Source: Dendrophyllia cribrosa
Taxonomy: Eukaryota; Cnidaria; Anthozoa; Scleractinia; Dendrophylliidae
Length of the DNA: 64,000 nt
Direction of reading: 5' to 3'
Assembly (NCBI GenBank): GCA_024195265.1
Contig: JAJLRJ010000002.1
Span: 45,912,252 to 45,976,251, forward strand
Position 1 is the stretch's first letter. Every line of letters begins with the position of its first letter. The translations under genes were made by a program, and so were the position numbers. This document shows positions 53,701 to 64,000 of the stretch, piece by piece. The notes below the pieces were generated by a model. That model ran no database searches. It was given only the letters and a program-made list of their open reading frames with translations, and had not been told where the DNA came from.

Positions 53701-56700
53701 AATTTTTCGCGTAGCTTTTCAGTTGTCGTTTTTCAGACATTATGTCGTTTTTCTTAGCGGCCTGTTGATATTTTTTCGAGCGCTTTCGCTTCCTCTTTCA
53801 GTTAATTATGTCGGGGACTGAAGAAGAGACACCGAAGAAATGTACCGTCGTGCCGAAATCAATGTCACTGTGTCTGAATTATTTTCGCAAAGAACTGATC
53901 AAGTTTGCGAATCGACAAACAAACTATTAAAGCACTGGAACTTCGGACCGATAAGAGAAAATTTTTAAGTTCTGATCAGAACACTGGATTTGATTTTTTC
54001 AATCAAGTGAAAGACGTTTTCATTCAGGAAAATGCGCTCTACGATCTATTAAGTTTTGTGAGAAAAACAAACATGCTATCAAATTACATTTAGCACGCAA
54101 TTTGCATACATCTCGGGGTTGTGTTTTTGCGGCAAACTTTCGAAAAAATTGTGTGAACCTTTACTGAAAATTATTCACACTACATAAATGTACGGATTTT
54201 TCATAAAGGAACTCGCTCAGATCGGAAACATTTTATTTTGAGATGGTATTTTGGTTTTACCCGATCGAGTTTATCGTGTCACGCAATGTGATTTTGTTGA
54301 GACAAATAAACTTTGGTGAAAAAAAAAACAGCCGCAAATTGGCGACTGCTGGGTACATTTCAATCCCCAAAGTAAAAGATCTATTTATATTTTTCATTTA
54401 TGCAGATTTTCCTCCCTGTCATATTTTTTTGGCCTGGCTAGAACACTGGTGATTGAATACTTTGTTGGTCACAGGATTGCGCAATCCCGCACAATTTCCC
54501 GCCGATCGGAGTTTTTTCCCGCACAGTTTGCCCCAAAACTCCCGCACAATTTTAATATTTTTCCCGCACCCTGTCAGAATCCCTGATTAAAGTAACCATT
54601 TGTTGTATTAAGAATCCCGATTACTACTGATATTAGTGAGTATGTGTGATCTTTGCATGTACAGTATATAAAGATTAGGTGTGGTCTTTATATAAAGATC
54701 ACGGTGGTCATTTTAAAACCATTCTAATTAAAAATTCAGCGATAACTGCATTGTTTGCACATTCAACCCCACTTTCCCTCGGGACTGAGATCAAATCCCT
54801 CTCCGGGCTTTACCAGGTATAAAGGTTCACACATATGATCAATATGACGTCTCTGATAGGCTTATGTGCTTATGAATTATTAATGCATTTTTAAAGGTTA
54901 TTTAATATACTTCTTACAGCAAATTCAAGACAGATTTTGGAACTTTGTTTTCTACAAGTTTATCTTCATCTTTGGTGTGCTAAATGTACAGAAATTCAAC
55001 GAAGTCATGTGGTGGACTGCATGGTTTACCTTACTTGGTTTCTTCCATCTGTTTACACAACTTTGTAAAGACAGGTTTGAATACGTAAGTATTTCACATT
55101 CTTACGATTTATTGAGCATTATTTATTTTATGTGACAAAGCATCAAAATTGCAAATGTATAATGTTGTGTATTTTCTTTTTCAGTTGTCCTTTTCACCAA
55201 CTACATCTCCATGGTCCCATGCAAAAGTAATTGGATTGTTGAATGTTCTGGTGTTGTGCTGTAATGGACTGTTTTTCATCTGTCTTTTTATTGGCTGGCC
55301 TGACGGCATTCACACCTTTACCTTCATGTTGGCTGAGGTATATCATGACACTTAGTGCCGGCATTTTATTGTTTTTAGTTAGACTACATGTACAGTGATT
55401 TCAGAAATTCCAAAATTTTTCTACACCTGTAACACTTGGGACCAGGATCATTCAATTATTCCAATGTAATAATTATACAATGTAGAACCAAGCATGAAAC
55501 TTTGAAAACATCCAAAGGAAACTTGTTTTAGTGCAACATGCTTCATCTACTGTAGATACATTTTGCAGAGCTTCTAATATTACGCGATAAAAAAATGGAA
55601 ATTATGCGATTTTTTCATGGCAATTATTATGCGATAAGCAAGGATATTATGCAGAAAATTATGCATTTTTTTCTGGAACTTTTTTATGCATGTTTTACTT
55701 GGTTTCAGAGGAAGAAAACGAAAATACCTGTTTTAAAACGGTGCTCGCTATCTTTGTGGGACATTTTGAAGCTTTAAGCTATGAAGGAACATCCAAAACG
55801 AACGACAGAATCCAAGAAAAGAGTTTGTAAACAAGCGGCCATCTTGGTTAACCTTAGTAACCAGGCTAAATAAAACATGTGCTCAAGAAATTTACTCGGT
55901 TACCAAGCTTGTTGTGGCCAAGAACGAACGCAGTTTCGATCGAAAGTGGCGGTTTGTTTATTTGATACAGGATAATTCAATAGAAAAAACAAATTTTAGC
56001 TAGTTTCTTAGCTAAAGCGGTAGTGTATCGTGTGGTTTGTTCACATAATGCGATTTTGTGTGATTTTTTACGAATTATGCGATTTTTCGTGAATTATGCG
56101 ATCGGATGCGATTTGCGGCCGATTATGCGAAATCACACCATCGCATAATATCAGAAGCCCTGATTTTGTAAACAATGTTTCAGTGCAGATGTGAACTCAG
56201 CATTAGTGATCTACATGTACTGGTTTATATTACTATATGACATATGTCAGATGCATACTACATGTATTAGATAGTACAAGGATTTGATGGTTATATTGTT
56301 AATAATCTCTTTTTATTGTAGTGTATGCTATTACTGGTTAAAGTTGTCCATGCTTTGATAAGGTAAGTACGTGAATATTACACAATGTGTATTATAATAT
56401 TTTTACATGTATTACATTATTGTAGTTATTGTAAACACATGTGTAAGAGCATGCATGCTACATGTTTTGACATCATCAAGGTTAATTTTGTGGTTTGTTC
56501 AAGGATGTTAGTGACATTTTAACACTGCACCTCCACTAATTGAATTATAATCAAGTTATTTATAGGAAATGTTTTGCCTTCATCAACCTACATGAGTACC
56601 TTGTGTGTACCATTTCTGCAATAGACTACTGTATATTGCAGAAATGGTTAATAGTGGTTATTCAGCAAGAAGTTGTGTAATATGGCTGCACATTTTTATG

Positions 56701-59700
56701 AATAAAAACTGACTAGTAAAAATGCCCAGCCATAAAACATTACTCACCTTTTCGCTAAATAAATTGTTTGTGATATGACAGTCATCTCCAAAATCCAAGT
56801 TTTTGAAAGTGTTTTTCCTAGCATGCAGTCAGAAGAGTGTAATAATATACACTTAATTAGTGAGGGAAACAAAATTCCCTGTTTCCCGAGGAATCAGTCA
56901 TTAAGTGATTTGTTACACAACGCGCCAAGCACTTGAGGTAAACATCAATCACATAATCATGCCACCTTTTGTCATGGTCTGATCACGTGCTCTAGCGGGC
57001 AACAGTGCAACGTTACCCTCTGACGTCAAATTGTTACCCACTTTCGCAGCTGTTGCCCGCTTAGGACAATTGGCGGGAAATTGTTTGTTTGTTAGATGTC
57101 ATGTGACCATGAATCAACCAATCAACACGCATGTTGTATTGAGAAAAACGCCAGCTATATAACAATGTGTCATATTTACACTCGTTTTGGCGCATATTCT
57201 CACTCTAAATGTTGAATAATAAAGTAAAAGTCTAGAGCTTCAGTTGTATTTTAATATTTGATCGTTATTGTGAAGATGCATTTTAAGTGATCTTGCTGTT
57301 CATATTCAGATATGGAATCCATCTGTGGGACATTGAACACACCACCATGTGGGAAGGAAGAAGTACTTGGAGTTACAACACAGATCTCATCATGGATTTA
57401 GCAATGTACACAGTGGATTTTGCTCATCACTTGCATATGTTGGTAAGGATTTTTTCCTGACAATAAGACAACAAGTGTGCAGTGAAATGTTAGTGAAATG
57501 TCAGTGAAATGTCAGCGAAATGTCAGCGAAATGTGACCCCCAGAGTCAATTAAGAAGACATGTAATTTAGTTCTCCCAACTATTGAGTCTGTTGATGAAA
57601 TCCTATGGTGGTACATTGTACATGTAACTGTCCTCTGCTATGGTAACACAAAAGGATACCGAGTACACGACTGTTTATTGACTGTTAATTTCTTTGTTTT
57701 TGTTACATTTCAGTTGTGGTCGAATATCTTTTTAAGCATGGCCAGTTTGGTTCTGTGTATGCAGCTTCGACATCTTTTCTATGAAATCAAGAAAAAGCTT
57801 GCCAAACACCGTAGTTATGTCAGAATTATCAAATGCATGGAGTCGAGGTAAATGTTATCACTATCCCTGAGAAAAGTGAATTTTCCCAGCTTCTACATCA
57901 GTAAGCCTATTTAATTTTCTCATGCTGCCAACATGCCTGTGACATAGCCAAGCCACCATAATTTTTATTATTAGCTGGGAACATATTGTTTTGGGCATAA
58001 GCTCTTGCATGAGAAGCTACACTGTATCTCACAGGGATGTAGCTAAGAGCCGGCTACCGGCTAATTTCACCACCTGAAAGAGAACTTATCACCGGCTTAA
58101 ATTTCACTAGAAAACAAAGACTTTGGGAGATTTTGTAGGTGAACAAGCCAGAAAAACCGGCTGAACTTGTTAATGAGCCTGCTAAGTGTTTTCTTAGTTA
58201 CACCCCTGTCTCAGGTCTTTGTGCCAGCATACCTGACAGTAAAGTTGAGTTAAGTTCAATATTACTGGCATGCTGGCAGTTTTTACGGCAAATTTGTCAT
58301 AAAATTCTCCTACAAGACCATAGCTTCCTGCCATGGAGTGCCTACATTGTAAATGCATTCTTCTTGTGTGACAGCTCAATCTATCCCACAGGGGGTACTC
58401 TGGATTTAAAGTGATAGGGATGTGCGAATGGAGGCCACTTCAAAAAATACTTGCCACAATATTCTTACCCCAAAAAATACTGGAATCGAAAATTTCAAAT
58501 CCCAAAAAAATCCTTTGCACATCCCTGTCACTTCAAATCCAGACCCCCATACATGTGGGCCCACCTGGGGTAAATATTGGCCAAGCTGTGTGGGAGATGT
58601 TATAGAGTACCGAAGTGTGACGTCACACTTGTGAAATTATGGGATTTGATTAGATATTCGGAAAGGGCATGACGAAAAATGCTCGCTTGCCAAAAATCAG
58701 CATCTTATTGCAACTTGGGGGTGAGATATTGACACTGTTATGCTCTGATGACTCCATACAAACCTTTCTAATTTTGCCTTGGTTCATTACGTAATGAACC
58801 AAGGCAAAAATTAGAAAGGTTTGTATGGAGTCATCAGAGCATAACGGTGTCAATGTCTCACCCCCATATTGCAATAAGATGCTGATTTTTGGCAAGCGGG
58901 CATTTTTCGTCATGCCCTTTCCGAATATCTAATCAAATCCCATAATTTCACAAATTTAGTTTTTGTGACGTCATCACTTCGGTACTCTATTGCAAGCTTG
59001 TGAGTGTCATTAAATTAATATACAACAGTCCTGTAATAATTGAAGGGCCAAGAGCATGTCCAGCCTATATGACTTTTTAGGCCTTTTTTTATTTTTTCTC
59101 GCTCAGAATAGCTCAGAATAGCCTCATTTTATCGTACAGCGAATAATATCACAAGCCCTTGTCGAATTTGCACTAACCCTAAGGAATTTGACCAATTTCA
59201 CCTGAAAAAAGCAGAGTTCTGGCCCTCCAGTGTTTTGACGGTACATTCAGAGTGCAATTTCGAAGCCATTTGAAAGCAGTTTGGCCGTGAGAATATGCGA
59301 CTGCAATACTTCTGACCAGTGCCAACAACTAAACGAAAATACCGTTATTTACGCACGCCTGGCTCGCTTATCTATCGTGAGCTCACTACGGCAACACATC
59401 GCCTCTGTAGCGTGTGTGTAAGCCAACGTGTATGAGGCCCGTCCGGTGATTGAAAGACATCATTAAGTCCGGAAATCCTTGAGTCTCTAGCACTTCTCAA
59501 AGAAACGAGTCGTGTTTCTTGTCCTTCCTTGTGTCTGAAGCGCCATTTAGCGCTCGAGGTGAAAAACGGACCTTGGTCGGGAAGACGAGCCGGCGGGAAA
59601 GTCTGGAATCACTTCGGATCAGAAAAGGGGCAGCGTTGAGAGTTGTGGGCCATTTCCCATCCCGTGCCGTGGTCGAAATGCCCGATATCCGAAGTGCTTT

Positions 59701-62700
59701 GAGACTTATAGTATTTTGCAAAAACTTTCAGGCGGGAACTCCATTTCGGTTTTGTTGTAGGATTTCCCGACATGCTTTGCGACAGTGGTAGATGGGTCCG
59801 CTGTGCGTGGTCGGGCACTTGAAATACAGCTTTGGGCAGCTCGAAGTGAGTTGTTGCTGGCCGGCGGGAAGACGTTTCGCATTTGGAGTCTTTAATGCAA
59901 CATTAAATTCGATCTAAAAGGATTTTGAAATCGAGATACGCGTTTTGATGCGTATCAAGCTTTAAGTAATAAAACTTAGCCTGAACTGAGCATGTGTTCC
60001 TCGGTGGTCTAGTGGTTTGGTCGGGGATTTCCGCTCGGACGGCTCCAGGTTCGAATCACGCTCGGCATCTTTTTTTTTTTTTTTTTTTTTTTTTCGAACT
60101 GGACATTATGAAAGTGATTTACTTGGACAAATCTGAGCAAGAAAAAATAAAAAAAGGCCTAAAAAGTCATATAGGCTGGACATGCTCTCGGCCCTTCAAT
60201 TAAAATGATAACCAGGTTTTGCCAACCCACTCTTTGGGGTATATGTTGTACTGTACTTCAATTTTATTTTTGTTTTAAAATTTTTTAACCAGTTAAATAT
60301 TTTTAAATTGGTTTGAATATTAATTTTTGTACTTGTTTAATTATTTGCAGTATTTGTATTTGTATTTGCAGTGGTAGAGACAGAGAGACTCGGACAATTA
60401 ACCTCTGTTTATATTTTATATTTTTATATTTTCAGAGTTTATATATTAATGCTGTTGTTGAATTACCAGGTTTCCTTTGGCAACTGAAGAGGAGCTAATT
60501 AAGAATAATGATGACTGTGCCATTTGTTGGGACTCTATGTCAGCAGCAAGAAAGTTACCTTGTGGTCATCTTTTTCACAAGTATGGCTTTAATTTTACAT
60601 TTTAGGGGTTATAACTATGCCACTGACAGTTACACTGTATACCAAAATTACAGGGAAGAGCCCTATAACCTTTCTGAATTTTTTTATAAGTTATGTTAAT
60701 AGAGTCCTAAAGTGTGACCATAGTTAATAGAACAAACTGGTTATGAAGCTCAACAAATTTCAAAAAGAGTGTACAAAGCTGCTTTGTTTTATATTGAACG
60801 AACCGTGACCGTGCACATTGTTTTGTTTAACGTGTGAGCCCAAATGTTTCTACTGGTCAGTTGCTCATTTGCATTTCAATACCTTTAGTGTTTTGTGCAC
60901 GGTCAAGGCAAACAAACAAAAGAAATGGAGAACAAAAACATATAACAAAGGACTGACTGAGTTTCATAACCAGTTTATTCTATTAACTATGGTGTGACTT
61001 CACAAAATTTTAAAGTTGTTAAAGTATGGGATTTGATTAGAAATTTGGAATGAGCATGACAAAAATGCCCGCTTGCCAAAAATTAGCATCTTATATTTGC
61101 AATTTGGGGCTGAGATATGAGTACATGTATGTTTATGCTCTGATGACTCCATACAAACCCTTGTAATTTGCCTCTCCAGGAACAGAGAAACAAATTTTGC
61201 ATGCTGTTATTTTTGTGGGACCCTGGTTCCAACCACAAGCCATTAATTACAAAGGCTAAATATCATCAGAATGTCTTACCTGTTTTAAGAACACAACTTG
61301 AAACTTATTGAAATTAGAGTACTGACTGTGCATCTGCATGTGAAAAACATTCTTGCATAATAGTTAAAAAATCCAAAAAAATGCGCAGTAGTTGCTCAGT
61401 GTTGAGAATTTAGCAAAAGCAGTTAAGTGCTGTTTAGCCTTCATATAGGAAGTAAAAATGGTTATATTTACATGTGATGCTTACCACACAACAACTTACA
61501 GTACATGTACATGCCCATCATTGTGCACAACTTTGGCAACTTTTGAGTATTCTTACATGACGTTTTGGCACTCTTTCACCATGTACAGTACAAACATTTT
61601 CATATGTAATAAAATTCCTTCACACTGAACCTTAACTTGCTGTTTCTTTTCATTGCAGCTCTTGCCTAAGATCGTGGTTAGAGAATGACACTTCCTGCCC
61701 CACTTGCCGTCAGTCATTAGCCAGTGACCTGCAGCCAGAGCAGGAAGAGGAGAGGCAACCAAGAGGAATGGCAGCATTTATGATGGGACGTGGCCTCCGA
61801 AGAAACCACTTTTTTCACTTTGATGGTATGTTTGCATCTGTTTAAAGTTTCATAATTTTACATCTCCCAGTTTTCTGCCGTGGTTAGGAACCATTACCAA
61901 CAGTTTACTGTTAAAAACATTTTAAATTTAATTACTGTAGTCTGGGATGCCAGCTATATTTTATATTTCAAGTGTTGTAAAACATATTAAACTTGGTTTT
62001 AGTCTGGATGGGAAAATATTTGGCTCGAGATTATGTCATACGAGGTCATGGCGTACGTGCACCATGACCGAGAGCCAAATATTTTCCCATCCGGCCCAAG
62101 CTAACTTAGTCAATAAGTATTTTATCATTTGATCAATTTGGAGACAAAATTATGTGAACTTTTAACGCACAAGGCCGTCTGCTTTTGTAGTAGGGCCATA
62201 CGGCTTTTTCCGGCCCCGCTCGCGCAAATGCATATGGCCTTCATACAGGACTTTTGTCAATGGTTTTGCAAAGAAAAGGTTTGCAGGACCGTTTTTGGCC
62301 AGTAGTTGTACCTTGATCTGATATCAGAAACATCTCAAACCTCTGGGGAAAAAAGAAATCCTTGACCATCTGTTTTTTTTCTTCGCATATAAAAGCAGGC
62401 TTTATCTGATTGGTGTTCAAGGCCAGTTCTCTGCTGTCATGTTGCTTTTTGAGACAGTAGACTCTTCTTTATATTGTCTCACTTCACCCTGGAGTGATAT
62501 GTACAGTGCAGCTCAGAGATAAGCGAACCAAAATGTTCGCGCATAACGCGTCGGATAAATGCACGCACATGCGTCTGAGAATTACGGCGCGCACGAAATG
62601 CGCGCATTCAGCAAGCTAATTAGTATGTATGAGCTAGGTCATTGATTTCCTATTGTTGGTATTTCATTGTTACTTTGAATGGCCTGACAGGTAGCTTTGA

Positions 62701-63967
62701 GACGAATTTAGTAAAAGATCACGTTGCTCTTGATTCTTTATCGGTCTTTTTGCGGACGAAAACTGTTTTGTGACGTTACCGGTGCTAGTAAATAAATAAT
62801 ACGGGCCTAATTATTTACCGGAAACCGCTATACACTGTATATTTTCATCGCACTCGACTCCTGGAACCGAGATATAAATACCTGTAAACTTATTTTCTTA
62901 CCTGATGCTCACTCAGGTCCGGTTTTACGAAAAGTGGCTGAAAATCGAGCCTATAACGCTATGGAATTGAAGACTGAGTGCGGTCGCCGGTGAGGGTTTA
63001 CAAAAAACAAACCTGTTGTTTTCGCTCGCGGCACTTGCTTCAAACAAAGCTTTCGCTTGCAAAAAAAAAAAACTTGATATTTCTCCACGCATTTGATTCA
63101 TAAATTCGCCTTTAAAGACACAGTATTTTACCGTTTAAATCACTTCTTTGCGCTTAATAGAACCGGAGAAATCACTTTTTCGTGTTTGTTGTGACGGGAC
63201 AAATTAAGCTTAGTAGTTTAGTTCTGTCAGTGGAGGTGTACTTCATTGTTAACTTGTTTTCCACTTGTAACTGAAGGCTCGATGCTTTCTTGCTTCCCTC
63301 GTTAGGTTCTCAAATAGCCAGCTGGTTTCCAAGCTTCTCAGTGGAGGTCATGCACACAAGAGTTGATAACTTAGCAGAAGGGCAACTTCCTGAAAGCCGC
63401 ATTGAAGCTATGGTTAGATCCTCATCCTAATATCAAAATACATGACTATTGTGCATTATTCTTCCTTGACTCCATGTTTTTCCTCTGGAAGAAGCGGGTA
63501 GAAACTTGTTAAGAAACGAAGAGAATTCTTCATCTTGGGTGATCATGTCCTTAATTCTCATGACCTCTGATTGATTAACCATTGATATTACAAGGAGAAA
63601 TTTGGTGATGATCACTACATGTATTGGTGCTTAAAGGTGTATGAACTTTGAACATTGTTTTGCCATACAGTGTACCTTATGTTTCCCAGCTTTTTGTAAC
63701 AAGTGTATTACATGTGTTTCGTTGCCATGTTTCCCCCATGCCATTTAACATCACGGATTAAACATTATTTTGCCATACCTTATATTCCCAAGCTGTAATA
63801 CATAGTGTATAATTTACACGTATTTTGTTGTGGTTGTATAGGCACATCAAGTACAAGCCATGTTTCCACACATGCCGTTTAACATCATCATGGATGATCT
63901 GAGACACACTCATTCCCTTGAAGTCACCACTGATAACATTCTGGAAGGAAACATTGCTGTTCCATCT
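50703..63967 (+). CDS. AMFR: Autocrine motility factor receptor, ER ubiquitin ligase gp78 (partial)
   Basis: gp78 is a multipass ER-membrane RING E3 ligase in ER-associated degradation. Eleven coding exons join in frame to 470 codons: 50703-50882, 50980-51072, 54920-55084, 55185-55337, 56322-56362, 57310-57442, 57714-57847, 60470-60580, 61659-61825, 63306-63412, 63842-63967. The start is MPLVFLEQLPLPSL, as in the family (MPLLFLERFPWPSL). An earlier in-frame ATG at 50664 is unlikely. Hydrophobic segments fill residues about 15-290. The RING-H2 finger spans 316-353 (CAIC ... PCGHLFH ... SCPTC), all eight ligands present. HFFHFDGSQIASWFPSF follows, then CUE at about 425-470 (AHQVQAMFPHMPF ... 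EVTTDNILEG). The last donor (TCT|GTAAGT) shows that the C-terminal E2-binding and VCP-binding exons lie beyond the window. Confidence 0.96.
51709..51847. mobile_element. Hairpin MITE, TATATGTTGTGG family, copy B
   Basis: The arms TATATGTTGTGGTTCAATTT and complement are almost perfectly paired. The loop TTTTTGGCTATGGTAATGTA is like that of copy A at 29785-29926. AMFR intron 2. Confidence 0.85.
51905..52080. mobile_element. Palindromic MITE with ~75-bp arms
   Basis: The arms contain CATAATACACTTTGTTT, CCCAAATTTTGCATAAACTA and AAATGCTCTTGGGA with their complements. The loop is about 12 bp. AMFR intron 2. Confidence 0.88.
52128..52703 (-). mobile_element. Penelope-like element fragments in inverted arrangement
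   Basis: On the minus strand (52700-52320), broken frames read YYPIKQHLICNSSNPTYV, then IECKKCKNSTY, then AAVPTHFNLPGHSADMRLIP. This is the cysteine-containing and GIY-YIG endonuclease region of Penelope-like retroelements. On the plus strand, 52128-52285 repeats the first part inverted (YYPMKQHLTCNSSN). Frameshifts make both copies inactive. AMFR intron 2. Confidence 0.78.
53425..54585 (+). mobile_element. 1.16-kb CAGGGATTCTG element, copy 3, 6-bp TSD
   Basis: Same family as 31402-32551 and 32601-33771: TIR CAGGGATTCTGATAGGGTG, CCGCACAAT words and shared internal sequence. It is flanked by the exact direct repeat ATTAAA (53419-53424, 54586-54591). AMFR intron 2. Confidence 0.9.
55566..56162. 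mobile_element. 0.6-kb CAGAGCTTCTAATATTA element, 6-bp TSD
   Basis: The left end CAGAGCTTCTAATATTACGCG pairs with the right end CGCATAATATCAGAAGCCCTG. The direct repeat ATTTTG flanks it (55560-55565, 56163-56168). Repeated ATGCGATTTT words crowd both ends. The end sequence resembles CAGGGATTCTGA of the three 1.15-kb elements. AMFR intron 4. Confidence 0.87.
57481..57532. repeat. 11-bp tandem repeat (AGTGAAATGTC), about 5 units
   Basis: Consecutive AGTGAAATGT(T/C) then AGCGAAATGTC units about 40 bp after the AMFR exon 6 donor. Confidence 0.9.
58602..58990. mobile_element. Full foldback MITE (389 bp), source family of 4882-5071
   Basis: The arms of about 190 bp start ATAGAGTACCGAAGTGTGAC and meet at GGTTCATTAC|GTAATGAACC (58790/58791). 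The right arm has a ~12-bp insertion near its tip. Copies: half at 4882-5071, degenerate at about 61024-61170. AMFR intron 7. Confidence 0.92.
59039..60200. mobile_element. 1.16-kb TA-flanked element with ~65-bp inverted ends
   Basis: The left end ATTGAAGGGCCAAGAGCATG and the right end CATGCTCTCGGCCCTTCAAT pair for about 65 bp inward (through CCTATATGACTTTTTAGGCC). TA flanks both (59037-59038, 60201-60202), as for Tc1/mariner-like elements. The interior is GC-richer, carries a tRNA-like segment and no recognisable transposase. AMFR intron 7, ending about 270 bp before exon 8. Confidence 0.88.
59997..60094 (+). ncRNA. tRNA-like pol III segment with poly(T) terminator
   Basis: Box A-like TGGTCTAGTGG and box B-like GGTTCGAATCA, spaced as in a tRNA(Glu)-type gene, are followed by a run of more than 20 T. 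The acceptor and T stems do not pair well, so it is a decayed tRNA-derived promoter and not a tRNA. It sits inside the 59039-60200 element. Confidence 0.5.
61024..61170. mobile_element. Degenerate arm of the 58602 foldback family
   Basis: TGGGATTTGATTAGA, CCCGCTTGCCAAAAAT, AGCATCTTAT and ATGCTCTGATGACTCCATAC occur in the same order as in the left arm of 58602-58790. AMFR intron 8. Confidence 0.8.
61826..63305. other. AMFR intron 9
   Basis: No exon seen. GGATGGGAAAATATTTGGCTC and its complement at about 62012-62034 and 62071-62094 form a small inverted-repeat element. The rest is unrecognised. Confidence 0.55.
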
Positions 63968-64000
63968 GTAAGTAGTTTTCATGTGAATAGAGAGCTAACC

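Noticed and set aside
57481..57532. CRISPR-like array
   Set aside because: Contiguous 11-bp tandem repeats without spacers in an animal intron; an ordinary minisatellite.
59519..59818. Overlapping frames of 69-90 codons on both strands
   Set aside because: They lie inside the TA-flanked element, overlap one another, and resemble no family.

Overview
This window is nuclear DNA of an animal, most likely an anthozoan cnidarian and probably a stony coral or close relative. It holds GT-AG introns, metazoan orthologues (PRMT7, NUDT7, AMFR), a TPR-CHAT gene of a kind I recall as expanded in cnidarians, and many short palindromic transposons in AT-rich sequence. The species call is inference from gene content; no species marker is present. 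All exon coordinates were read by eye from splice signals and reading frame.

Layout: (1) 1.3-14.75 kb, minus strand: a TPR-CHAT gene. Three small exons (14664-14754, 8008-8169, 6712-6789) encode a TTC4-like TPR head. A large terminal exon (1346 to about 4842) encodes about 17 near-identical 40-residue TPR units, a helical linker and a caspase-like CHAT domain. (2) 14.75-20.9 kb: intergenic, with a Mutator-like MITE inserted in a duplicated ~490-bp segment and a LINE fragment. (3) 20.94-40.86 kb, minus strand: complete PRMT7 in 19 coding exons (718 codons), its introns filled with transposons. (4) 40.86-41.13 kb: a compact divergent promoter. (5) 41.13-41.88 kb, plus strand: an intronless NUDT7-like CoA diphosphatase ending in a peroxisomal-type Ser-Lys-Met. 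(6) 41.9-50.7 kb: intergenic, with MITEs, LINE debris, microsatellites and a 1.67-kb TA-flanked element rich in CGTACG. (7) 50.70 kb to the window end, plus strand: AMFR/gp78, an ER ubiquitin ligase, eleven coding exons to the end of the CUE domain; the C-terminal exons lie outside.

PRMT7, NUDT7 and AMFR do not form an obvious pathway. PRMT7 and NUDT7 share only a 277-bp start-to-start region and may be co-regulated. The richest layer is mobile DNA. Non-autonomous DNA transposons are common, and many still show target-site duplications: 9 bp (Mutator-like), 7 bp (hAT-like), TTAA, TA, and a recurrent 6-bp class with CAG...CTG ends. Foldback elements are especially common. The most unusual gene is the TPR-CHAT locus, a putative caspase-fold protease with a recently amplified or homogenised TPR array.
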